Shown: piece by piece, positions 44,515-55,700 of the stretch | Position numbering within the stretch: the stretch's first letter is position 1 | Layout of the letters: the number at the start of each line of letters is the position of its first letter | Origin: Emydura subglobosa | Taxonomy: Eukaryota; Chordata; Testudines; Chelidae | Reading direction: 5' to 3' | Length of the DNA stretch: 64,000 nt | NCBI GenBank assembly: GCA_007922225.1 | Contig: ML679958.1 | Span: 57,554,838-57,618,837, forward strand | Notes under the pieces: generated by a model | Told to the model about the DNA's origin: nothing | The model's input: the letters and a program-made list of their open reading frames with translations, nothing else | Databases searched by the model: none | Made by a program: the position numbers and the translations under genes

Positions 44515-45752
44515 TAAAAATCATAGAGCATGTCCTCAAGGAATCCATTTTAAGGCAGTTGGAAGAGAGGAAGGTGATCAGGAACAGTCAACATGGATTC
44601 AACAAGGGAAAGTCATGCCTGACCAACCTGATTGCCTTCTATGAAGAGGTGACTGCCTCTGTGCATGTGGGGAAAGCGGTGGACGTGATAAACCTTGACT
44701 TTAGCAAAGCTTTTGATACAGGACATAAGACTGTACACAGTATTCTTATCAGCAAGTTAAAGTATGGGTTGGATGAATGGACTNNNNNNNNNNCCCAGGG
44801 GTCGGTCCTGGGGCCGGTTTTGTTCAACATCTTCATTATTGATCTGGAGGATGGGGTAGATTGCACCCTCAGCAAGTTTGCAGATGACACTAAGCTAGGG
44901 GGAGTGGTAGATACCCTAGAAGATAGGGATAGGATACAGAGGGATCTACACAAATTGGAGGATTGGACCAAAAGAATCTGATGAGGCTCAAGAAGGACAA
45001 GTGCAGAGTCCTCCACTTAGGATGGAAAAATCCCATGTACAACTACAGACTGGGGACCGATGAGCTAGGCAGCAGTTTTGCAGAAAAGGACCTGGGGATT
45101 ACAGTGGATAAGAAGCTGGATATGAATCAGCAATGTGCCCTGGTTGCCAAGAAGGCTAATAGCATATTGGGCTGCATTAGGAGGAGCATTGCCAGCAAGT
45201 CACGGGAAGTGATTATTCCCCTCTATTTGGCATTGGTAAGGCCACATTTAGAGTATTGTGTCCAGTTTTGGGCCCCCCACTACAAAAAGGATGTAGACAA
45301 GTTGGAGAGAGTCCAGCGGAAGGCAACAAAAATGATTAGGGGGCTGGAGCACAGGACTTACGAGGAGAGGCTAAGGAAACTGGGCTTGTTTAGTTTGCAA
45401 AAGAGAAGAATGAGGGTGGATTTGATAGCAGCTTTTAACTACCTGAAAGGGGGTTACAGGGAGGATGGGGCTAGGCTGTTCTCGGTGGTGGCAGATGACA
45501 GAACAAGGAGCAACGGTCTCAAGTTGCAGTTGGGGAGGTCTAGGTTGGACATTAGGAAAAAGTTTTTCACTAGGAGGGTGGTGAAGCACTGGAATGGGAG
45601 GTGGTGGAATCTCCATCTTTAGAGGTTTTTAAGCTGAGGCTTGACAAAGCCCTGGCTGGGATGATGTAGCTGAGGTTAGTCCTACTTTGAGCAGGGGGTT
45701 GGACTAGATGACCTCTGAGGTCCCTTTCAACTCTAATATTCTATGATTCTAT
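44515..45752 (+). mobile_element. Second CR1 LINE, head to tail, containing an assembly gap
   Basis: This starts immediately after the tail of the previous copy, at the RT block IIEHVLKESILRQLEERKVI. It continues with QHGFNKGKSCLTNLIAFYEE and INLDFSKAFD, is interrupted by ten N residues at 44784-44793, then reads [17 protein letters not shown] and [12 protein letters not shown] (44868-44900). A frameshift near 44975 leads to [14 protein letters not shown], and the C-terminal region follows to a premature stop at about 45620. It ends with 'ttctatgattctat'. Confidence 0.92.
44784..44793. other. Assembly gap (10 N)
   Basis: Ten unknown bases lie inside the CR1 reverse transcriptase. The flanking coding text jumps from GLDEWT to QGSVLGPV. 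In intact CR1 proteins about thirty residues separate these blocks, so the true missing DNA is probably near 100 bases and not ten. Confidence 0.95.
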
Positions 45753-45825
45753 ATAAGAAAAAGTCCCAAATACTGGGACCGCCCCTATAAAATGGGGACA
45801 TCTGGTCACTCTAGGATAGGAGTCG
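45753..45825. repeat. Fragment of a dispersed repeat
   Basis: The text 'gtcccaaatactgggacc' and 'tggggacatctggtcactct' is a recurrent reptile repeat motif. It abuts the CR1 tail. Its class is not known to me. Confidence 0.4.
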
Positions 45826-48800
45826 GGTTGGGGACAACACTCAAGTCAGAACCTAACTTTACTTTGCAGTGAACAGAAGGCCTAATTGCCACGGCACCTG
45901 CAGGAGCTTCTTTCAGCAGAAAATGGTTGGTTTTAAGTTATAGCCTTTAAATCTACTTCACTTACACCCCGGTTGTAAGAGGATTTAAGGCTAACGTGAA
46001 AAACAGTTTCTAAATTTGCACTCTCACTTTTGAGGACAGTTACTTATGGGTACAAATAATAGAATGTGTGTGTAAAAGCCCAGTTCGACAAACCTTACAC
46101 GTGAAAATAGCCCACATTAACTTCAGTACAACTACTTGCATGAGTAAGAGCTACTTCCAACAGTCAGGACTGAGCCTGGACCATTTGATCCGTTAGCATG
46201 AGTTTGCACCCATTCATTCAAAAGCTAGAAATATACATTCTATTATTCACAACTAAAAGTGACCGCGCACAGAAAAGCAACTATGGGCAATTGTAGACAC
46301 TGATGTGTAGTCTCATGTGAGGAACTCCTTGGAAAGTCTTTTTTTTTTTTTTCTTTTGCCCATCAAACTGCTCAGAATAGAGTCTTCTTGACAAAGGCCC
46401 AGAAGGGGCCAAAAACACTGCTTATTTGTTCTCTTTTGCTCTGTACAAAGGGAACAAAATATAGTTAATGCACTATGCATTGAGTAAGCACATTTTTATC
46501 TACCCCTTTTTGGCTTGTGCCTTGAGAACGTTGTTATTTTTTCTGTCTAATAATAAAACTGAAATATTAGAGCAAAATATCAGCCAACATAGAGTACATG
46601 GGATTTCCATAAAGCCCCTTTTCAGTTTCAATAAACTGGGCTCTCAAGGTCCTTTTCCATTCCTTTATCTTATCAATCACTAAACTATTTTCAACAAGCT
46701 GTTCTGTCATAATGCTGGAACTGGCCATTTACCATTAGTCATTTTGTTTCCTACCAAGATTAATTGTTGTTTTAATGTGAATAAGGCGGACTTCCCCAGT
46801 AATTAGCTGCAGATGCTACACTGAGTGTAGTCAGTGCAAATAGTTTTATATGAGGAGGATTATTGTAAATATAGTGTCTAAAGTAGGTAGGTGCTTCACA
46901 TAAACAAAAGACAGTCTTCATGCCACAAGGAGTTTACAAGCTAATTTCAGAAGTGATGCCGCAAGAGAGAACAATAAACAGTAAGGGAGAGAAAAGGGGA
47001 AGGGAGGACAAGGATTGTAATGAGATTACATGGTTAATTAGGTTCATTATATACACATCTTGATACTACTACTATTTTATTTTATTTCATTTAGCAGTAG
47101 AACATGTGTTCCAGAGGGAGCAGGAGAAGGGAAGGGAAGGGAGGATGGGAACAGACTTAATAGTGTAGAGCATGTAAGCTGGGAAGGATGTGGGTGGTGA
47201 AGAGTGTGGATATGATCAAAGGCCAGATTTAGACCATATGGTGAGTGAGTTAGAGGAGGAAGAAGAGAGGTAACAGTGAGATGAAGATTTACAGAAGCAG
47301 GAGAAAAGGATGAAGATATGGAAGATTTCCTAGTTCTATGGAAACCCCCTAATCTCTGGAAATTAAATAAACCCCCATATAAATGCCTAACATTTAAATA
47401 TACCCCCATATAAATGCCTAACAAAAATGTCTAACAACTTAGCATCAGATCCTGTAGTGCACATAGGGCAGTTAACATGTCCCACCCCACGCCACTGCTC
47501 TCCAACCCTGATGGCTCCTAATCCTGTTCCCTGACTTGCAACCCAGTCACAGACAAGAAACAAATTGTACCATCGCATTTACTAACATACTAGTATAGCG
47601 ACTTGGAAACAGCATTGGACCCGGCAAACACTTAGCCTATTAGCAGCTAGCATGGGGGGGATGATACTCAAACTCAGTCCTTATGCCTGTGCATGCTGAA
47701 TGCTCCCACTGGGCTGCAGGCCAGTCAACGTGGGTTTGAGAGCTTTTTTAAGGCTTTTCTTTTGTTTTCACCTTTGATCATAATATTTGGTATATTTGAT
47801 TAGGACATTGTGTCTTTCCCAACTGTAGACACAGTTCACACTTCATATGAGGTTCAAACAAACCCACCCCCACCCCCAGAGTTCAGTTCATTAAGAAGTG
47901 GATGGGAAACAACAAAGGTAACAGAGATAAGCTCATCCCTTCTCCCCAGGCACTGCCACTCCTAGAGTTCCTTCCTCAGAACTGCCCAGTGCACAACCTA
48001 GATTCTCTCTCCTCAGAAAGCCACACCCCTCTCCCATATAGCCAGTTGGGGGCCTCGAAATCCTATTTGTAGCCAATTCTAACATTTTAGGAAAAAAGCT
48101 GTAACAGCTTTTCTGTCAAATGTGACATTCCCCCTCCCCACCAAAAAAAAAAAAAGTGACAGGGTGGTATACTTTAAAGGTTTTATTGGCATTAACTTTT
48201 TAATCATGCCCACTGTACCTTTTAACATCCTCTATGTTCCACCACTTGTGACTAATACAGCCACATCAAGTGTATACCAATAAACCCTTTATAATGCACT
48301 ATTTCACCCTGGATTCTCTCTCTCTGGCTCATATATTAAGACACTAACCTGTTTCTGTTAACTATTCTTTGTGACTGTGTTGGTGACTCAGGCAGCTGGA
48401 ACTCAGGTTTTGCAGCTACCATAAATTGGTTTTCCTATTGGAACTCAGACTGAGATATACCAGTAGGAAAAGGGATTCACTTCATAAGAAAGGCACAGAT
48501 TTTCAAGGCTGTTGTGAGTCTAAACTAATGTTTATAAAAAATAATGTAATGGTTCATGCAATAATTAATAATGTGCAACAGCTTTATAGTCTGTGGAATT
48601 TCCTGCGTCTCTCAGCTTGGAGCATGAGCTGGGCAAGGCAGCAAATCACTAGTTGATTTTTAATTATTCTTTTTATTATATTGAAGACACATTTGGAGAC
48701 AAATTCAGGATTGGCCAGGAAGTGGGCATACATTAATATTGCAAAAGGAACATTATTGTTCATCTGGATTGTGGCTGGCCCCCAGCCCCAAGCAATGCCC

Positions 48801-49899
48801 CTATAATCAGAAAAAATGCATATAGCAAGAGCACAAGAGGTTGGATCAGGGGTTGTGCAACTGAATATCTGTGGACTGTACCTCTTATCCCTTTGACACT
48901 TTTCTGTGACGCCATTTTTGGGGCACCCACAGAGGTTTTATGAAGCCATCTAACCATGGGTGTTGGAGAATCAGAATAAGGGCAATCACTTTTACCCTGC
49001 ATCCTCATTCTGGTCTTAACTACCTTACACACCTCCATGAGTAAATGCCAGCCAAAATTTTACCCTCCAATTCTTTTAAAAACAATTTACTAACCTTGGT
49101 AATTAGATGTGCTGATTAGAATAGCATTAGTATTCCATTCCCCTCATTAAACAATACAGGGTGGACTAAATACAATATCCAAGCTTGTCCTGCACACCAT
49201 TTATGGGATGCAGTATTGATCCCAGGCAGTAGCAGATCAGAGGGCATCTCCATCCCCTGTTCATTCTACATTCAGAATCATGGCAGCATGAAGGCAGTTT
49301 AAGCACTCTGCTGGGAGATTCTAATGACTTCCCATCCTTTCTCTAGCCTGCATCTATGTTGGCAGTAGCAGCCCTATCCAGGATAAGAAAGGCAGCTGGA
49401 AATGTCAGTTTCTGACACACATGGGCAGGTAGGCAGGTCGGTTCCCATGACCAGTTCCTGGTTGGCTGGTACGTAGATTAAATTAGATATATTTCAGGTG
49501 TTTTTACCATAATTCACAGACCATCCGTTATTTTAACACAGTGAGTGTTATTAAAATTTTATCCGGCTGTATATATATGTCTTCAAGCCAAGTAAAACCC
49601 AAATCAAATGTATATATTAAATATAACTCACTGTATAATTAGCTCATTAAAGTAGATTTAAATAGGGGCTATAAAATGAAAATAAGCCTAAACCAAATAT
49701 AGAATCCACTTAAAATTAGAGATTTATGCTTGGTGTGGGAATCAAATAAGACAGTCACCATTCGCTTATATCACTTTAGCCCTACAAGAGAGCCCACTCA
49801 GTTGTACATCTCATAACAGTTTAGTAATATGTAATGGTTTAGTCATACCATCACCAGTAGAATGAAGTTGCCTCATCAACCACTTACACACATAAACAA
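45826..49899. other. Non-coding; simple sequence and unassigned repeats
   Basis: A T14 run lies at 46339-46352 and purine-rich GGGAA repeats at about 47130-47145. A retroposon-end-like phrase occurs at 46880-46945. The minus-strand frame 48760-49038 (92 codons) is the most protein-like here but resembles no family I can name. No host exon is supported. Confidence 0.4.
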
Positions 49900-50154
49900 A
49901 TGTGCATAATTTCTTTACTGAGTTCATGCTTATGTCACAACTCTGGGGAATCTGCCTCTTTATGATTACCCACCAATAAGTATAAACCATGAGGTTGCGT
50001 AACGGTATTACTGGCTGAGAACCAGATATTTTCTTATATCCTTCCTTCAGGAAACTGTTCTCTCTCATCAAGAAATTCCTGAAAATAGAGTTCTTTAATT
50101 CCTATGCACAACCATACCATAGCGCCCCCTATTGGGAAGCTAGTTATTGTAACA

Positions 50155-50164
50155 TCCCTTTTAT
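50155..50164 (-). promoter_or_regulatory. Polypurine tract before 3' LTR
   Basis: On the minus strand the text ataaaaggga immediately precedes TGTTACAAT, the inferred first bases of the 3' LTR. Such a tract primes plus-strand DNA synthesis in LTR elements. Position and composition fit. Confidence 0.6.
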
Positions 50165-50905
50165 CACATATTTGAGACTGCAAAATTAAACGTGAATATC
50201 ATAAGCAGCTTACATACTTACCATTCTATTACACCTCCCATAAAGCCCATATCATCATATAGAAAACATAACACCAACTTATTTTAAATTAAATCATTCA
50301 ACTTGCTTGGCAACTAAGGTATTTTCCTCTGGATTTGGGAGAGTTGTTCTTTCAAGCCTCAGTATTTTAAAAGATTTTGAGTATACCTTTGCAGGCCATT
50401 TGCAGTTGGAGCAAGCAAAAGACTTTCCTGTGATGACTGGAGACACTACCCGGCACTTGGGTTTTTTCGGTTGTGCAGTGTTTTGATAGTCTTTTCCAAT
50501 ATCTATTGGTTGCTAATAGGCCTGTGTTCCTTCCGTTTCCTAGTGATCAAGACTTTACAAAGTGCATATTTCACCATCCTCCACATGTGTGTTTTTGTCT
50601 TGTGTTCATAGTGGGTGAACATATCTGCAGTTCTGTTGAAATATACACCCATCCACTGCTATGTTATGTGAATGATGTTTTATCTGTTCAAAACAAACAG
50701 TTTGATTTGAAGTGCATGATTTATCCTGAGGAAATAATTTAATCCTGACAGGGTCTCTGGATTATAGTTCTGAAAGGTCTTTAACTTTCAGTCATAATAG
50801 GCTTTAGCCTCTGAGAGAGTCTCTTCTTTTTTGCCTATTACTTCTTCAGCTGCTGTTGTAATAAAGTTAGGGCTACAGGGATCAAGGTACATGTGCATCT
50901 TGACA

Positions 50906-51130
50906 TCAAGTTTGCACTGGGATGCTATTAAAGCCTTCAACCTGAAATTTCAGCCTGTATACTTTTCCACAGTATTCTGCTTGTAATTTACATAATCCTA
51001 GTGGTAATACAATTGTGGCATTGTATAATTTTAATTTAGCTTTGCTTAGTTGCAATTTCATTTTCTTCTCTTGCATAATACTGATGAAGTCTTTGTAGCC
51101 TAGCACATTCACTGATGCCCCAGTGTCCAT
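50906..51130 (-). pseudogene. Gypsy-type aspartic protease and nucleocapsid fragment
   Basis: The minus frame opens MDTGASVNVLGYKDF. DTGAS is the active site of a retroviral-type aspartic protease, followed at the expected distance by a hydrophobic IVLPLGL block. The frame stays open for 74 residues. About 200 bases upstream (51330-51372) another frame reads CNNCGKIYRYAKAC, a CCHC zinc knuckle in which the histidine position now holds arginine. The two are out of frame. The protease would have cleaved the element's polyprotein; nothing after it continues into reverse transcriptase. Confidence 0.72.
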
Positions 51131-52553
51131 TTGGAATTCAATTTCCTATTTGTTAGTGTGCTGATGCCTTGTCTTTGCAACTGGGGCTTGTCTGAGCTTT
51201 TCAAACCATTTATTTTTTCTGTTTTGAACTGCATTAATGTCATATGTGCAAAATTTCATCCTCTGAGTCATTACTTGCTTCCTCAAAACGGTACCATTTT
51301 TGTTTTCTTTTGTTTTTCTTGTCTGCAAGCTTTGGCATAACGATATATCTTGCCACAATTATTGCATATTGTTCAACATTAGGCCAAAGGACCTGTTGCT
51401 AAGTAAAGGCCTATTGTTAAGTGAATCAAACCCCTAGCAAGTTTCAAGAATAATTTGAATAATAATGCAGAGTGATGAAATTAAGATGTTTGATCTTTAT
51501 TGATAGTATTAAGAATGGAAAATGTAGTCACTTACTATAATAGCTTGTTTATCAGAGCAAGTGTTTTTAACTGCAAAATATACTAACCACATTAGTATGG
51601 GAAATCAGGATATCACCATATGTGCTTGGAAATTTGCAACATGTATCAAAGGGGATGAGAGTAACTGGCATGTGTAAAAAGGGGGAAGTTGTAATTAATG
51701 AACAACTAATTTGTAAGTAGTCCTGTTTGAGGAATTGATTTTGAAAATGTTCATATCATCAGCTGCAAGTTTCAGTTTCCACAAAGACTAGGTATTGTAT
51801 GCAAATATCTTTTATGTGCTGGTTCAGTAAAGATAAAGGTGCCATTGTCTGCCTCATCAATTAATAACTTATACATTGCTGCTTAAGGCCAAACCTGTAT
51901 CCATCAAAAGGGAACAATATGATCTCATATTAGTTTTCTCTAGAGTAGGTATGGGTCAATTTTGCATTTACTTTGTCTTCATATTTGAGCATTTGCTTTT
52001 GCACAAATTTTGATGCATTTTTCATTGTATTTTCGTGCTTTCTCTGTGCTATTTCATAAATTAGCTGTTTTTACTCCACTCATGCTCTGAATTTGGATGT
52101 GAGCTTCTTCGTTAACTATGCACATGTTTGTAGCTCTAGGAGGAGTTAGTGAGCATTCCCATTTGAGCTGAATCCTTCTGAATTCCTCCTGAATCCTCCA
52201 TCCATGTTGCGAATTTTCACAAATTAGTCAATCTTTAAATTTTGGCAATTGCACGAGTTAGCCATTTTGTACAGTTTGAAGATACTTTGGAAGCAGTTCA
52301 AGGATTTTCAGTGGGTCAGTATGTCAGTCTGCTGCTGACATATTCCACTGGAGCTAATAGAATATTTTGTTTTCCTCTTTATCCAGCCCTATTGCAATTT
52401 CATAGTTTCCCCATTGTGATCTAAAGAACATCCAAATGTCTGAACATGCCCCTTTTCATGTTCATTCACTTGGAAACAGAATTCTTGTAGCCAGGATAAT
52501 TGTTTTCTCTTTGTTTTTTTCCCCCAATATTCCTTCTTTCTGCTTTCGTGTAT

Positions 52554-52571
52554 CTGTGGAAGCTGACACCA
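52554..52571 (-). promoter_or_regulatory. Primer binding site after 5' LTR
   Basis: On the minus strand 'tggtgtcagcttccacag' follows the CA that closes the 5' LTR. TGG at this place is the usual start of a tRNA-complementary priming site. I cannot name the tRNA with confidence. Confidence 0.5.
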
Positions 52572-52735
52572 TGTTAAATGTTCAAGCTTAAAGAGAGAGA
52601 GCACCAAGACACCACAATCTTCAGGCTTTACTCCCTTCTCCACGTACACTGTCCTCACTCTAGACTACTATTTAGACTACTCTAAATTTTTAAATGTAAA
52701 CATACTTCAGTACCCTCTACTGGGAAGCTATAACA
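52572..52735 (-). repeat. 5' LTR remnant of Gypsy-type element
   Basis: On minus it begins TGTTATAGCTTCCC and ends ATTTAACA, giving the standard TG...CA borders. At 164 bases it is shorter than typical LTRs and may be internally deleted. Only its first 30 or so bases align clearly with the 3' LTR. Confidence 0.55.
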
Positions 52736-55700
52736 CAGAGGACCTGCAAGGGTTTATGCACCAGGTAAATCTTATCTAAGCCCTCTCTTTGGCTTTAAGT
52801 GGCACATTGGCCTTGTCAGGCATTTTGTCCACGGTGTATTTAGCTATGAATGCTACAAGCTATGGAGTAATTTTGAACACTGTCAGGATATTACAGTGAC
52901 AATTATTCCCCTCTAATCATTATGAAAAAAGAAACTCCAAGTTTACCAATCTCAGTATTGACAAGCTCAAGGGAGCAAAAATCATGAATCAGATCCCCAA
53001 CAAATCATGAGATTGGCCCCACAAATCATAAGATTTTGAAAACACCATCAAACCATGATTTTTAGTCTGTCTTCTTGGTTTTTAACTCCCCGCTACTCTT
53101 CTGACTGTGTGTGTGTGATAATTTCAGGTTGAAAAATCAGTCTTTATTTCACACAAAAATGCATTGCCTCTTCCTTGGCTGCCCTGCTGGAGACTCCACT
53201 TACCCTCTCCTCATCTCTAAGATAGGAAATGTATGGCAGTTCTCCTTTTACTGTTTTGTAATAGGACCCACCCAACTCCTATCCCTCACCTTGTTGCACC
53301 CCAGTGCTTCTCCCCTTCCTTGGATCTGGCAGCACCACCTCCCTGACTCCTCTTCTCCCCGGCCTCATTGCCCCCCAGTGCTTCTCCTCTGCCCAGATCC
53401 CAAATAGAGGAGAATTCCAAGGTAGTGGGTGGCAGGAAGTGTTGCTGCTAGATACAGGGCCTTCCATTGCTCCAGGACTCCTCTTAATGCTATAGGACCA
53501 TACTTTGAAGGCAGCAGGGCAAAGCGGCAGGTCAGGTCTGTGTCCTCAGCCCATAGGCTCTCACACAGAGCTCTGCCCACTCCTCCTCTACAGGAGCGTC
53601 TCACATCATCTCAGGTGCTCTTTTGACCAGTGCCAAAATCTCATGACTCATGATCAGTTTATGAGAGATGATAATACGGCAACACTGCTTCCCCTGGCTT
53701 CTTGGAGGGGACAGTCTGCTGCCACTGTCCCCGGGGTGAGGGAGTTGCCATCCAATCTCTCCATCCCCCATCCCAGCACTATCGTCTGCACGCCTTCAGT
53801 CTCCTTCCTGCCCCACACATCACCTGTATCCCCTAAATCTGACTCCTGCCCACCTTTAGTCCCCCCCCCATCCACCATTCACACTGTCTCTTCTGAGCTC
53901 CTCACAGTCCTTGTGTCAGTGTCTAGCCCCTGAATCATGGAATGGCAGCAATTTTGCCTGCAGGCATGATTTCAATCTCATTGAAAAAGAGTGGGAGGTG
54001 GCAGTCAACTCTATTAAAGGCAACCTCACTTGCACATGCAGATACACTGTAGGGCAATGACGGACATCTCGTTGGCTTCAGCCTCATTGACAGTAATAGG
54101 AGATGGTGGCTATATTAAAAGGGGAAATTTGATAGCTGGCAGCCTTTCATCATATTATCATGAGACAGGTAAAAGACTACCCCAAAATTGCTAGAGTTGC
54201 ATAAAATCAGGAGAATTGGCAAGACTGCATTCTGACAGTCTTTTCAGTAAAATTGCTGTTGTACTTGGATATGACAATTGCCAGAAAAAATTCTTGCTTG
54301 TTTCCTAAGGAAAATGCAGACTGTTTAATACAGTTACTTCCATCTTTCATGCAGCATACTAGAGATAACTTCCCCTATCTAGCAGCGAGGGTGACATATG
54401 CCTACATACATTTTCAGAACAATCACGTCAGTTCTATATACAGTATTTCCTGACAAAACTGGACATACTCATTCCAAAAATATATGGGAATAATAAAAAT
54501 GTAAAGTGATTGTAAAGCTGCTTAATATGTCTAAGATCTGGCACTTTCTAACTTTATGCATTAGTATTGAGAATGTTAATTTCAATATGTAATTGCCAAG
54601 GAACATGAAATGTTGTTAGATATGCAAACCCAGATGGAAGGAAAAGTGAACTAGCCAAAACTCTTACACAAAACAACTGTCTTCCAGTTATGATTTATTA
54701 TTAAGGCTCTACTGCATCGTCTTGATTCTGAAATGCAAATATCCCCATTTTGCCATTGAGGTTATTGATAATTACTGTCCAATTAAACTGCCTACTTAGG
54801 AAAGGACGAATTATAGCAATAATTGATACTTTTAAAAAACAATTAAAATAAAGTTTTAAAATAATTTGAAGTAGTGCCATAAACAGGATCTAAACTTTAC
54901 AGCATATGCAATATGAGAACTTGAAATTTATTTCCTCAAGTTCCTCATATCTTCCTTTCCTTTCCTTAAGTAAACCACAGCTCCTCCCACTCAAGGATGT
55001 TATACTGTATGCAATGAGAGAGAGAAGGAACATGGATTGTCAGGCTTTGTAGCATTGCAGCAATTCACAAGAGGAATTTTATGCCTGCCACTAAACAGAT
55101 GTCAGGAGAAGAACTGGGCACACCCTCTCCAGATGGGTCCCGACGTGCCATCTTGCTGCTGACAAAATATGTTTCCATTACAATCAGATATAGATTTCTC
55201 ACATAAATTGTATGACATCACAGCAAAACTTGAACACAGTATTGTTCTTAATTTTATTGTGGACTTCACAGAAATGGAAAAGGCCTGGTAGCTGGAAGAG
55301 GTCTAATCCATCCGCTCCTAGTGAAGGACTGTTCCCTGTAGAACTTTTTCCAGCAGTACTAGAATATAAAAGAACATTTGTGGCAAATCATAGGAGAAAT
55401 ATGTGTTGTACTGTAACTCACAGCTATCTTTACGAAACATACTTCTCCTAACACAATATGATTCTTTTAAAAAACTTGTACAAATTGTTTTTCCAGTTGT
55501 TAACAGGAGTTCTTGTGGATATAAACCAAACCACTTTTATTTAGGGGCTGTTTGAAAGATGAGATGGATACAGCACTTTAGACGAATTTGGGTTTACACC
55601 AATCTATACCATATTCTCGTATCAATCTGTACCATATACTTTATTGGATTTATATCAGTCTGTATCAATAGAAGGAAGATATGAGGAACAAAGGGAAATA

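Larger units (their letters stand above)
49900..52735 (-). mobile_element. Gypsy-type LTR element remnant, minus strand
   Basis: The 5' LTR remnant (52735-52572) and the 3' LTR (starting at 50154) share the start TGTTA and the phrase agcttcccARtagRgggYRCT. A purine-rich tract 'aaaaggga' sits directly before the 3' LTR and a priming site 'tggtgtcagcttcc' directly after the 5' LTR. Between them lie a nucleocapsid knuckle, an aspartic protease and a possible integrase tail. Reverse transcriptase, RNase H and most of the integrase are missing. The left limit is uncertain because the end of the 3' LTR cannot be matched to the 5' LTR. Confidence 0.7.

Noticed and set aside
48760..49038. 92-codon minus frame considered as a transposase fragment
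   Set aside because: I could not match any catalytic motif or known transposase block, so it is left unassigned.
53505..53933. 142-codon plus frame in a GC-richer block
   Set aside because: It is Pro/Ser-rich, overlapped by other frames on both strands, and embedded in repeat-like text. No domain was recognised.
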